The notes under the pieces are model-generated. The model worked only from the letters and a program-made list of their open reading frames with translations. It was not told the DNA's origin and did no database searches. From Streptomyces scopuliridis RB72 (lineage in GTDB: Bacteria; Actinomycetota; Actinomycetes; Streptomycetales; Streptomycetaceae), in the NCBI RefSeq assembly GCF_000718095.1, contig NZ_JOEI01000003.1, positions 124,001 to 188,000 of the forward strand: a DNA stretch of 64,000 nt, read 5' to 3'. Position numbers and translations under genes: made by a program. Positions 44,521-52,391 of the stretch are shown one piece after another (position 1 is the first letter of the stretch; every line of letters starts with the position of its first letter).

Positions 44521-45602
44521 CAGTCCTCCTCCGCCCAGGACCATCCGTCGTCCCGGCCGCGGCTCCGGCGGCGCGGCGGCTCCGGTACGGCGTCCTCGTC
44601 CTCCGGCGGGTAGGGCCCGCGCCCGGCCCGGGAAGGCGGTGCGTCCTCCACCCAGTCCGGGGTGAACGGCTCGGCCGCGGGCGGCTCCAGCCGCGGGGTC
44701 TCGCGGCGGGCGGGCAGGGAGCCGATGGGTCCCTGGACGCGGTGGCGGCCCCGGTTGAGCAGCTCCAGCGCCTGTGACTCCACGTCGTTGGACTGGATCT
44801 GGCCGCTGGCGACCATGTCGAAGAGCCGGTCGACGCGCTCCTTCTCGTCCTGCCTGCCCTCCTGGCGGATCTTCTCCAGGAAGTCCTTGGCCGCCTGGGG
44901 TTCGGCCGCCAGCATGTAGCTGAGCTGGTCCAGCTCCCCGCCCTGGAGCATGGCGCGGAACCTGCTCTGGTGCACCCGCGTCACCTCGGCCGAGGCGTGC
45001 GCGTCCCGGATGTCGTCCATGTGGTGGATCGTTCTGTCGTCCACCCGCAGCCGTACGTACAGCCGTACCCGCAGGCCGAACTCGGCGCCCAGGTCGTCCC
45101 AGCGCCCGCCGGCGCAGTTGCGGGTGATGACGCGGTCGGCCTGTTCGGCCTGGGCCACCGGGAACTCCGAGGAGACCTCGCGCAGCCGCTCCAGCGTCGG
45201 GGCGGTGAGCCGCTGCGCGACATCGGTCACCACCTCGGTGGCGACCAGATGGGGATCGGTCACCGTCCAGTGGATGTCCACCTCGGCCTTGAAGAAGGTG
45301 GTGCCGCCCGCGGCGGGCAGCTCCATCTGGAGCGTCGTCACGAACGTGCCGAGCGCGATCTCGCAGATGGTGCGCGGCCGGGCCAGCGCCGGCTTGTCGT
45401 AGTGCTGGATACCGGAGACGGTGGCCACGCTGTAGCCGCCGTTCCGGTAGAACAGCACCGAGGCGGTACGGGCGCCCGCCTGCCGGAACGGTCCCGTCGG
45501 CGCGTACTCCCGCAGGAACGGGCCCGCGGGTCCCGAGCCGTCGGCCGCGCTCCGGTCAGCCGCCGCACCCCGGTCCGGCGCCACGCCCTCGTCCTCAGCC
45601 AT
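44520..45602 (-). CDS. SPFH/band 7-like domain protein (tentative)
   Basis: 360 residues. The middle part (about 60-240) alternates beta strands and helices like SPFH/band-7 domains: V-D-I-H-W-T-V-T-D-P-H-L-V-A near residue 108, F-G-L-R-V-R-L-Y-V-R-L-R-V-D after it, then a long charged helix with E-V-T-R-V-H-Q-S-R-F. In SPFH proteins the strand V-x-Y-x-V-x-D-P and the later R-G-I-x-V pattern occupy equivalent places. No N-terminal membrane helix is seen. The C-terminal 90 residues are Pro/Arg/Glu-rich and disordered. A scaffold role at the membrane would fit the operon, but the family call is not certain. Confidence 0.6.
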   Translation of the reverse strand: MAEDEGVAPDRGAAADRSAADGSGPAGPFLREYAPTGPFRQAGARTASVLFYRNGGYSVATVSGIQHYDKPALARPRTICEIALGTFVTTLQMELPAAGGTTFFKAEVDIHWTVTDPHLVATEVVTDVAQRLTAPTLERLREVSSEFPVAQAEQADRVITRNCAGGRWDDLGAEFGLRVRLYVRLRVDDRTIHHMDDIRDAHASAEVTRVHQSRFRAMLQGGELDQLSYMLAAEPQAAKDFLEKIRQEGRQDEKERVDRLFDMVASGQIQSNDVESQALELLNRGRHRVQGPIGSLPARRETPRLEPPAAEPFTPDWVEDAPPSRAGRGPYPPEDEDAVPEPPRRRSRGRDDGWSWAEED

Positions 45603-48168
45603 GCCTCTCCTCCTCGCCCGTCCGGTCCGGCGACGGGACGGCGAGCCACCACAAGGAGCGCGCCTGCGCGTCGGGGAGCGGATTCTCCGGATCGTTCATC
45701 ATTCGGCGCAGCAGCCAGTCCAGCCGCCGCCGGTCGTGCTCCTCGGCCGCCAGCGCGGGCAGCAGCGCCGCCAGCCCCGGCCGGGCCCACTCGGTGCCGT
45801 CCTTGCGCACGGCCGCGCGCAGCAGGGTCTCCAGCGCGTCCATGGCCACGTCCTTCGACCGCGGGGTGTTCAGCGCCGTCCACAGCAAGTCGGCCATCGG
45901 GCGGACGAGTTCGGGGCGGGTGGCGGCGAGGGCGAGCGGCAGCGGCCAGTCGCCGCGGTCGCCCAGCGGGGAGCCGGGCTCGGCGGCCGGTACCTCGTCC
46001 ACCCCGGTCACCGCCAGCCGGACGGTGGTCACCAGACCGAGGTCCTGGTACGCCTCGCGCCGGTGGTGGGTCCAGTCGGCCATCCGCCGCAGCACCTTCG
46101 CGACGTCCGGCAGCGCCAGCAGCCGTACGGCATTGAACGAGGCGACCGCCAGCTGGTCCCCGTCGTCACGGACCCCGATCCGGGCCAGGGCGTCCAGCGC
46201 GTCGTCGGTCGTCGCCGCGGCGTTTCCGTAACCGAGCGCCATCGCCGCCGTCCAGCGCAGCGACTTCGACCCGTACCTGCTCCAGTCGTCGACCAGCTTC
46301 CACACCGCTTTACGGTGCGAGGCATGGCCGGCCGCCTGGTCCATCGTGGTGGCCGCGAAGATCCGCCGACGGGGGGTGGCCGCCTCGGCGAGCGGCCGGA
46401 TCAGCTCCGCGTAGCTGTGGTCGAAGTCCCGTACGCACAGCTCCCCGGCGGCCACCGCGGCGCGCATCCACACATGGGGGCGCGGGTCGTCCGACAGCAG
46501 CCGCAGCCAGCGCACGACCGGCGCGCGTACGGGGAAGTGCCGGTCCCAGAGCTCGGCCAGCACCGCGGCGGGCAGGGCCGAGCCCCGGTACCAGATCAGC
46601 CGGGCGTCCACCTCGGCACCGGCCACCTCGACCCGGCCGTCGGTCAGTTCGGCGCGCGAGAGCGCCAGATCGGATTCCGGGTCGTCGCAGAACAGCGGGC
46701 GGGCCGGGGTGTTGTCCGGATCGCTCTGTACGGACAGTTCCCAGGTGAGCAGATGGGCGGCGGCGGCCACGGCGCTGTGCGGGGCCCCGCCGAGTACGGC
46801 GAGCGCGATACGGAACGCCACGGGGTGGAACAGCGCCGCCGTGCCCGGCCGTCCCGTGCCCGGCCGTCCCGTGTCCCCGTCCGTGGCGGGCGGGAGCGCG
46901 GCCAGTGCGCGGTCCACCCCGGCGAACCACTCCTGGGCCTGGCCGGCGGCGAGGCTCCGGCAGCCGGACAGCAACTCGTCGTAGGAGAGGTCTCCCAGCA
47001 GATGCCCGGCCAGCAGCGAGGCGAGCAACTCGGCCTCGGCGGGGCGCAGATCCTTCAGCCCGACCGCGTCGCGGACCTCCTCGCGCTGCGCCAGCTCCTC
47101 GGCGGCGGTGAGCAGGTCTTCCGGGCGGGGGTCGTCGTCCGGGCGGGGGCCGTCGTCCGGGGCTCCGGCGGCGTGGTCCGCCGGCCCCTCCCGGCGTTCC
47201 TCCAGCTTCTCCCGCAGCCGGGTGGTGAGGAGTTCCTGGGTGGGCGCGGGCGGGCAGATCATTCCGTACCGCCCGGTGAGCAGCGGGTTCGCCGCCGACC
47301 CGAGCGTCACGACGATCACCGCGAAGGCCTTGCACCCGTCCAGGGCCGCGGCCAGCCCGTCCAGGTCCATGGCGTCCGGCGGCAGCGAACCGGGCTTGGT
47401 GAGGGCGAGTTCCAGCAGATACCCGGTGCCGTGCCGGTCCTCCGCGCCCTCGCCGCCCAATAAGTCGGCCAGCCGCCGCACGCCACCGTCCGGACCGACC
47501 CGCGACACCCTGGGGCCCGACCCGGGCTCCGTGCGCGCGCCGGCCGTGACCTCGTCGAGGAGGGAGAGCGCGGTGCTCGTACGTCCGGTGCCGGGCGCGG
47601 CGCCGAGGACGAGTAATCGGCGGGCGGTGAGCGCGTTGCGCAGCCGTACGTACCCCTGCGGTTCGACATGGACCCGGCGCAGGGCGCGCAGTTCGTCCTC
47701 GGGCACGGGGCCGCTGCGCATCCCCGCACCGGACGGGCGGGAGTCCAGCCGCAGATGGATATCGCCGATATGGGCACTCTGGATGAAGGAACGGTCGAAG
47801 CTGTTCAGATCCCGGCCGGTGTCGAACAGCATCCGGGTGGAGTGGCGGGCCCGTGAGGCGGCGGCCAGATCGGTGGGTCCGTCGTCGCCCTGCTCCTCGG
47901 CGAGCGGATCGCGGGTGTGCTCCTTGAACCGCCCGGTGACGCGCTCCCGTTCCCGCTCGCGCTCTTCCTTCTCCCGCTCTTCCTTGTCCCTCTCCGCGGC
48001 CTCGCTGCCGGCGGAGCCGCCGTCACCGTCGGCGCGGCCCTCTTCTCCGCGGGGCCTGTCGTCCTTGGGCCTGTCGTCCTTGGGCCGGTCGTCCCTGGCT
48101 CTGGCCTGGTCGTCGGGCTGGGGTGCGCGTTCGGGGGCTCCGGCCGGCCGCTGTTCGTCGTCGGACAT
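45595..48168 (-). CDS. NTPase-like protein with HEAT-like C-terminus
   Basis: 857 residues. The first 80 are highly charged and coiled-coil-like (D-K-E-E-R-E-K-E-E-R-E-R-E-R-E-R). A P-loop-like motif A-A-P-G-T-G-R-T lies at 190-197: in AAA-type proteins this would be G-P-P-G-T-G-K-T, so both the first Gly and the Lys are changed (to Ala and Arg). A Walker-B-like strand F-A-V-I-V-V-T-L is nearby. From about 500 the sequence is a string of helical repeats with Trp/Leu/Arg (H-V-W-M-R-A-A-V-A-A-G-E-L, S-L-R-W-T-A-A-M-A-L-G-Y-G), HEAT/armadillo-like. Possibly a degenerate switch ATPase or a scaffold. It follows the cyclase-like gene by 5 bases and overlaps the next by 8. Confidence 0.7.
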   Translation of the reverse strand: MSDDEQRPAGAPERAPQPDDQARARDDRPKDDRPKDDRPRGEEGRADGDGGSAGSEAAERDKEEREKEERERERERVTGRFKEHTRDPLAEEQGDDGPTDLAAASRARHSTRMLFDTGRDLNSFDRSFIQSAHIGDIHLRLDSRPSGAGMRSGPVPEDELRALRRVHVEPQGYVRLRNALTARRLLVLGAAPGTGRTSTALSLLDEVTAGARTEPGSGPRVSRVGPDGGVRRLADLLGGEGAEDRHGTGYLLELALTKPGSLPPDAMDLDGLAAALDGCKAFAVIVVTLGSAANPLLTGRYGMICPPAPTQELLTTRLREKLEERREGPADHAAGAPDDGPRPDDDPRPEDLLTAAEELAQREEVRDAVGLKDLRPAEAELLASLLAGHLLGDLSYDELLSGCRSLAAGQAQEWFAGVDRALAALPPATDGDTGRPGTGRPGTAALFHPVAFRIALAVLGGAPHSAVAAAAHLLTWELSVQSDPDNTPARPLFCDDPESDLALSRAELTDGRVEVAGAEVDARLIWYRGSALPAAVLAELWDRHFPVRAPVVRWLRLLSDDPRPHVWMRAAVAAGELCVRDFDHSYAELIRPLAEAATPRRRIFAATTMDQAAGHASHRKAVWKLVDDWSRYGSKSLRWTAAMALGYGNAAATTDDALDALARIGVRDDGDQLAVASFNAVRLLALPDVAKVLRRMADWTHHRREAYQDLGLVTTVRLAVTGVDEVPAAEPGSPLGDRGDWPLPLALAATRPELVRPMADLLWTALNTPRSKDVAMDALETLLRAAVRKDGTEWARPGLAALLPALAAEEHDRRRLDWLLRRMMNDPENPLPDAQARSLWWLAVPSPDRTGEEERHG

Positions 48169-48173
48169 GTGGC

Positions 48174-49022
48174 TCAGCCCTTCCGCTGCTCGGTGATCCG
48201 TCCGATGTGCACGGGCTGCTGGTAGACGTTGTCGGAGTGCTGGGACATGTCGCCGTGGACGGTGTAGTGGGCGCGGGGGGTATCCGTCTCCGAGGCGGGC
48301 GGCGTATCCGAGGCGGATGGCGTCTCCGAGGCGGGCGGCGTATCCGAGACGGATGGTGTATCCGAGACGGGCGGCGGACCATCGGCGGGCGCTGCCTCCG
48401 CCGCCGTCGGCGGATCACCGGCCGGGATCACCGGAGCGGGCCGCCCGGGAAGGTGGAACCAGGCGTTGACATCGCCTTCCTTGATCTTTAGGCGGGCCAA
48501 GGCGTAGTGCGCGGGCTCGATGAACTTGCCGCCGCTGCTGACCACGTCCTCGTACAGCGCGTCCGAGACCACCAGCACGAGATCGGCGCGCTCGGCGTCC
48601 AACAGCCGCCGGGCGACGGGGGAGTCGGCGAGGCGGCACGCGAGATCGACCGCGCGCCCGCTGATGCCCCGGTCGTCGTGCCGGACCGGGCCGACATGCA
48701 TGCCCACCCGCAGCCCCAGCGGTACGCGCAGGGCGCGGTTCTCGTCCCGCAGATTCTCGTGCACCTCGACCAGCCACAGCCCGAGCAGCCGCGTCACCGC
48801 GATCCGGCCGGCCACCGCCAGCAGCACACCGTCGCCGCGGTCCTCCATATGAACGGCGTCGCGCGCCACTTTGGCGTGGGTGAACGCCGCCTCCAGAACC
48901 CGGTAGATCCGGGCCCGCATACGTGGCTTGTCCACGTCGTCGTACTCCCCGGAGCGCCGCGCGTCGACGCTGATCACCAACTCGTAGCGCGCCTCGGCGA
49001 CATCCATCGCGTCGTGGTCCAC
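48174..49022 (-). CDS. class III nucleotidyl cyclase-like protein
   Basis: 282 residues. Residues 10-175 have the class III cyclase fold: first metal Asp20 in V-I-S-V-D-A-R-R-S-G, second metal Asp64 in R-G-D-G-V-L-L-A, then R-V-G-M-H-V-G-P-V and G-R-A-V-D-L-A-C-R-L-A-D. Both metal Asp and the transition-state Arg130 are kept. The base-selecting Lys is Glu60, and the usual Asn in V-N-x-A is Asp126, so substrate choice would be unusual or activity reduced. The C-terminal 80 residues are a Ser/Pro/Asp/Thr repeat (encoded by five 18-bp units) ending in a short ordered tail. The GTG at 49022 is preceded by AGGGGG. First gene of the nine-gene operon. Confidence 0.78.
   Translation of the reverse strand: MDHDAMDVAEARYELVISVDARRSGEYDDVDKPRMRARIYRVLEAAFTHAKVARDAVHMEDRGDGVLLAVAGRIAVTRLLGLWLVEVHENLRDENRALRVPLGLRVGMHVGPVRHDDRGISGRAVDLACRLADSPVARRLLDAERADLVLVVSDALYEDVVSSGGKFIEPAHYALARLKIKEGDVNAWFHLPGRPAPVIPAGDPPTAAEAAPADGPPPVSDTPSVSDTPPASETPSASDTPPASETDTPRAHYTVHGDMSQHSDNVYQQPVHIGRITEQRKG
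48286..48375. repeat. five 18-bp tandem repeats in the cyclase-like gene
   Basis: Units start at 48286, 48304, 48322, 48340 and 48358, alternating GTCTCCGAGGCGGGCGGC and GTATCCGAGGCGGATGGC types. On the minus strand they encode repeated (P/S)-x-S-D/E-T-P units in the disordered C-terminal tail. Confidence 0.9.
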
Positions 49023-49131
49023 CCCGTGCCCCCTGTCCTGTTCGCTTGCCGTCCCCCCTCAGCTTCGCGCCCGGGACGAAGGCCGTCTGTAGCCGTTTAC
49101 ACACACCGGCCCGGACCTCCGCCCCCGTTCT

Positions 49132-49914
49132 CTACTCCGGTCTCTCCTCGTGATGACCGTCGGCGAGGAGGGCGAGCAGAGCGGGGTCGAGGATCTCCAC
49201 TCTTCGGTTGCCCGTGCGCACGATCTGCTGGCTACGCAGCAGCCGCAGGGCTTTGGCCACGGCTTCCCGGGTGGCCCCGACGGTGGCGGCCAGCTCGTCC
49301 TGGGCCAGATGTACGACGGTGCCCGCGGGCGCGGTCCCCGTGACGGAGGGGCTCGTTACGGACGGGGGCGCCGCGGAGGGGGGCGGTACGGAGGAGGTCG
49401 GTACGGTGGGCGCGTACGGGCCGGAAGGTTCGGCCCGCGACAGCTCGGTGAGCCGGCTGGCCAGGCGCTGCAGAACCGTGAGAGAGGCGAGCGCCGACCG
49501 CTCCTGGTCGGCGCTGCGGAGCCGGAAGGTGAGCTGGCGTATCACCAGACCGCTGACCCGTGGGTGCAGCGCGAGAAAGCGGCGGAACGCGTCCCCCGCG
49601 ATGACCTGGGCCTCGATGGGGCCGAGCGCGCGCACGGTGGCGCTGCGGGGATGGCTGTCCAGCGCGGCCATCTCACCGAGCAGTTCACCGGGGCCGCGCA
49701 GCCCCAGAATCAGCCGGGTGGCTCCCCGGTCCGTCGCCACGGAAACGGTCACCCAGCCCTGAAGTATGATCACGACGTGAGTGGACCGGTCGCCCTCCGT
49801 CAGGAGATGGGCGTCGGCCGCGTAGCGCTTCCGGTTCCCGAGAGCCATCACGCTCTCGTTCTCCCGGTCGGTCAGAGCACGCGCGAACGCCAACTCATCG
49901 CCGAGCAGCCCCAT
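49132..49914 (-). CDS. Crp/Fnr family transcriptional regulator with intact cyclic-nucleotide cassette
   Basis: 260 residues. The cyclic-nucleotide-binding domain spans about 10-130 and keeps the phosphate-binding cassette: G80-E81 (CRP G71-E72) and R90-S91-A (CRP R82-S83). A dimer helix and a C-terminal winged helix-turn-helix (L-A-Q-D-E-L-A-A-T-V-G-A-T-R-E-A-V-A) follow, with a Pro/Ser/Thr/Val linker inserted at about 170-200. A GGGGGAG before ATG 49914 fixes the start; the longer frame to 50052 has no homology. It lies 109 bases upstream of the cyclase-like gene on the same strand, and so may regulate the operon in response to that protein's product. It may equally be an independent cAMP-type regulator. 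Confidence 0.9.
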   Translation of the reverse strand: MGLLGDELAFARALTDRENESVMALGNRKRYAADAHLLTEGDRSTHVVIILQGWVTVSVATDRGATRLILGLRGPGELLGEMAALDSHPRSATVRALGPIEAQVIAGDAFRRFLALHPRVSGLVIRQLTFRLRSADQERSALASLTVLQRLASRLTELSRAEPSGPYAPTVPTSSVPPPSAAPPSVTSPSVTGTAPAGTVVHLAQDELAATVGATREAVAKALRLLRSQQIVRTGNRRVEILDPALLALLADGHHEERPE

Positions 49915-50278
49915 GGCCACTCCCCCCACGGCAGTCAGGACGCTGTTTTTCGTTGGCGTTGATGGTCCCAGAGTGACGTACTGGTTGGAGCGAAACGCGC
50001 CACCTTGCCCATACTGGCCGGTAATTACCGAACTGCCAGCTAGACCACCCAAGCGCCCCGAGCCCCGGTCACCCCGCCACCCCCCGCACCACCCCGCCCA
50101 CTCCGCCTGCCCCGCCCTCGGATCCCACCGACGACCCGAAGGTCAGGTCCCCCCACACGAGCGAACCGGGCGCGCCGACGGGACAAACGGGCAGCGAAAG
50201 CAGACTTGGCGGAAACTCGGGTTTCGTCCAGCCGAGGACGGACGCGTGTGCGGCGTCCGCCGCGGTCCGGGACCGGGA
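49915..50278. promoter_or_regulatory. upstream region of the crp-like gene and large operon
   Basis: 364 bp without a gene between the Crp-like start and the end of the LLM gene. It contains the 12-bp perfect palindrome CGGTAATTACCG at 50019-50030, about 105 bases before the Crp-like start, a plausible regulator or promoter-proximal site. The LLM-proximal part (50050-50150) is very C-rich on the plus strand. The promoter of the regulator, and possibly of the operon, should be here. Confidence 0.45.
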
Positions 50279-51298
50279 TCAGGCGGCCGGCTGCCAGCCG
50301 AGGGCCGGGCCGAGCTTGGTGGCCATGTCGGTGAGGATCTGTACGTAGTCCTCGTGGTCGAAGGTGAACGGCAGCGCGAACGCGACCTCGTCGACCTCCC
50401 GGAACGCGGCGTGGGCGTAGAGCTGTTCGGCGAGTTCGGCGGAGCTGCCGACGAGATCGGGCGCGAACATCAGGCGGGCCGGCCCCTGTGGCGTGGCGGT
50501 ACGCGGCAGCCGCTGCCGGGCGTACTCCTCGTACTTCGCGCGCTGCTCCGGCGAGGCGCTGTCGGTGGGGATGACGACGAGCCCCTGGGACACGCGGGCG
50601 CGATCGCCGTCGGGGTGGTGGGCGCGGAAGGCGCGGATGTGCGAGAGCTGGATCTCGGCGAAGTCCTCGGACTCCTCCGCCTTCACGACGCTGCTGGTCA
50701 GGAAGTTCATACCCTGCTCACCCGCCCAGCGCGCCGACCGCAGACTGGCCCCGCCGTACCACATACGGCCCGCCAGGCCGGCGGCGTGCGGCTGGACGCG
50801 GTCGGAGAACGTTTCGACGCCCTCCGTACCCCTGAAGTCCGTGGCCGGCTCCCCACGCAGGAACGCCAGCAGCCGCCGCACCCGCTCGTAACTGAAGTCC
50901 TCGGCATCGGCGGTATCGGGATAGAGCGCCTGCTTCACCCGCTCGTACCGCATCGGCGGGCCGACGCTGATCCCCGGATGGAGACGCCCTCCGGACAGGA
51001 TGTCGACGGTCGCCAGATCCTCGGCCAGTCGCAGCGGATTCTCCCAGCCCAGCGGGATGACGGCGGTGCCCAACTGGATACGGCTGGTGCGCTGGGAAGC
51101 CGCCGCCAGCACGGCGACGGGCGAGGAGATGCCGTACTGCAGATGCCGATGCCGCAGCCACGCACTGTCGAACCCCAGCCGCTCACCCAGCTCGATCACC
51201 GCGAGCGTCGACTCGTGCCCCCGCCCCGGATCGGCCTCGTCGAACAGCCCGATGGTCAGAAACCCCAGCTTCCGCAACGGCTCGGAGGTCGTCGGCAC
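50279..51298 (-). CDS. LLM class flavin-dependent oxidoreductase
   Basis: A 339-residue TIM-barrel of the bacterial luciferase superfamily: L-G-F-L-T-I-G-L-F-D at the N-terminus, E-L-G-E-R-L-G-F-D-S-A-W-L near residue 38, and G-T-A-V-I-P-L-G-W-E-N-P-L-R-L-A-E-D with D-I-L-S-G-G-R-L-H-P-G near 90-115. Such enzymes use FMNH2 or F420 to oxidise or reduce small substrates; the sequence does not tell which. The GTG at 51298 has GGGGGGA five bases upstream and is preferred to the longer frame. It stands alone, upstream of and on the same strand as the Crp-like gene. Confidence 0.9.
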   Translation of the reverse strand: MPTTSEPLRKLGFLTIGLFDEADPGRGHESTLAVIELGERLGFDSAWLRHRHLQYGISSPVAVLAAASQRTSRIQLGTAVIPLGWENPLRLAEDLATVDILSGGRLHPGISVGPPMRYERVKQALYPDTADAEDFSYERVRRLLAFLRGEPATDFRGTEGVETFSDRVQPHAAGLAGRMWYGGASLRSARWAGEQGMNFLTSSVVKAEESEDFAEIQLSHIRAFRAHHPDGDRARVSQGLVVIPTDSASPEQRAKYEEYARQRLPRTATPQGPARLMFAPDLVGSSAELAEQLYAHAAFREVDEVAFALPFTFDHEDYVQILTDMATKLGPALGWQPAA

Positions 51299-51503
51299 AG
51301 GATCCCCCCTCGTCCACGGCACACTGTGCCGTACAACAGCGTCCCCCCGATTGTCGCAGGGCCGTAACAGATGCCCAGCATGGGTATCGCTTGACTACGT
51401 AATGCCAATGCACCTCACCAATGTTCCGCTCGCCGAGTGCGATGGGCGGTCGTCTCGCTACAGTCTTCGCAGGCTCGGTGACACTTAGCAGTGGGGCGGT
51501 TGA

Positions 51504-52391
51504 GTGAGTCGGCGATTCTTCATAGCGCTGGGGAGCGGTCGGTACCGTCATCTCTCCGAGGCCGAGCAACTGCGGTCCGTGCCCAACGACGTTCGCGCGA
51601 CCACGGAGCTCTTCGCAGCCTTCGGGTACGAGTCGGCGCTGCCAGGGCTCGGCGAGTACGACGGGGCCGAGCAGATCCGCCGGAAGCTGGCTCACTGGTC
51701 GGAAGACGCCGCCTTGACCGGGGACGACGTGGTCGTTGTGTACTTCGCGGGCCATGGCTCCGTGGAGGAGCGCGACCGCCACTATCTGTTCTGTTGGGAT
51801 TCACGAGACGGGGATCTTGTGACGACGGCACTGGCCACCGAGGATTTGGTGCGCATCCTGTGCCGGGGCGACCTGCGGCATCTTCTGCTGATTCTCGACA
51901 CCTGCGCGGGTGGCGCGGGCGGAGCCGAAGCGTCGGTGGTCGCGCTGCGGACGATCGCGTACCGCAACGCGCACGCCGACTCAACAGGCCTGTGGTTCCT
52001 CGCCTCCGCCCGTCGCAAGGACATCGCTGAGGACGGCGCGTTCGTGGCCGCCCTCGGTGAGGCGGTGGAGACGACGACAGGGCGTACCGGCCGACGACAG
52101 CAGTACCTCGACCTTATCGAATTGGTGAAGGCGGTCAACGAACGCTTCGAGGGGGACGGACGCGGTCAGCGAGCCGAGTTGGCCAGCGGACTCGTCACAG
52201 GGCTGGCTCCCTTCCTGCCGAATGTCGGATACGAGGAAGAACTACCGCCCATAGGCACCGATCTCGAAGTGCAGCGCCGGGTGGCCGCGCGGGACCTCAC
52301 CGAACACTTCGGACCACGCTCGCGCGGTGTGGAGTTCGAGTCGGAGCAGGGCCTGTCCGTGGCGCTGACCATGTACCGTCAGGCGCTTTGA
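51504..52391 (+). CDS. caspase family (C14) protease, apparently lacking an effector/STAND domain
   Basis: A 295-residue protease with a caspase/metacaspase fold: catalytic His in Y-F-A-G-H-G-S near residue 93 and catalytic Cys in L-I-L-D-T-C-A-G-G near 136. In Streptomyces, C14 domains of this kind usually continue into a NACHT/STAND or WD40 region right after a segment like the H-F-G-P-R-S-R-G-V-E-F seen here near residue 270. This one stops about 20 residues later, and its end overlaps the end of the convergent DUF4041 gene by 13 bases. It may be a stand-alone protease or one cut short by recombination. The start is GTG 51504. Confidence 0.82.
   Translation: MSRRFFIALGSGRYRHLSEAEQLRSVPNDVRATTELFAAFGYESALPGLGEYDGAEQIRRKLAHWSEDAALTGDDVVVVYFAGHGSVEERDRHYLFCWDSRDGDLVTTALATEDLVRILCRGDLRHLLLILDTCAGGAGGAEASVVALRTIAYRNAHADSTGLWFLASARRKDIAEDGAFVAALGEAVETTTGRTGRRQQYLDLIELVKAVNERFEGDGRGQRAELASGLVTGLAPFLPNVGYEEELPPIGTDLEVQRRVAARDLTEHFGPRSRGVEFESEQGLSVALTMYRQAL

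Noticed and set aside
48286..48375. Direct repeats as a regulatory array
   Set aside because: They are in frame and encode the disordered tail of the cyclase-like protein, so a coding explanation is enough.
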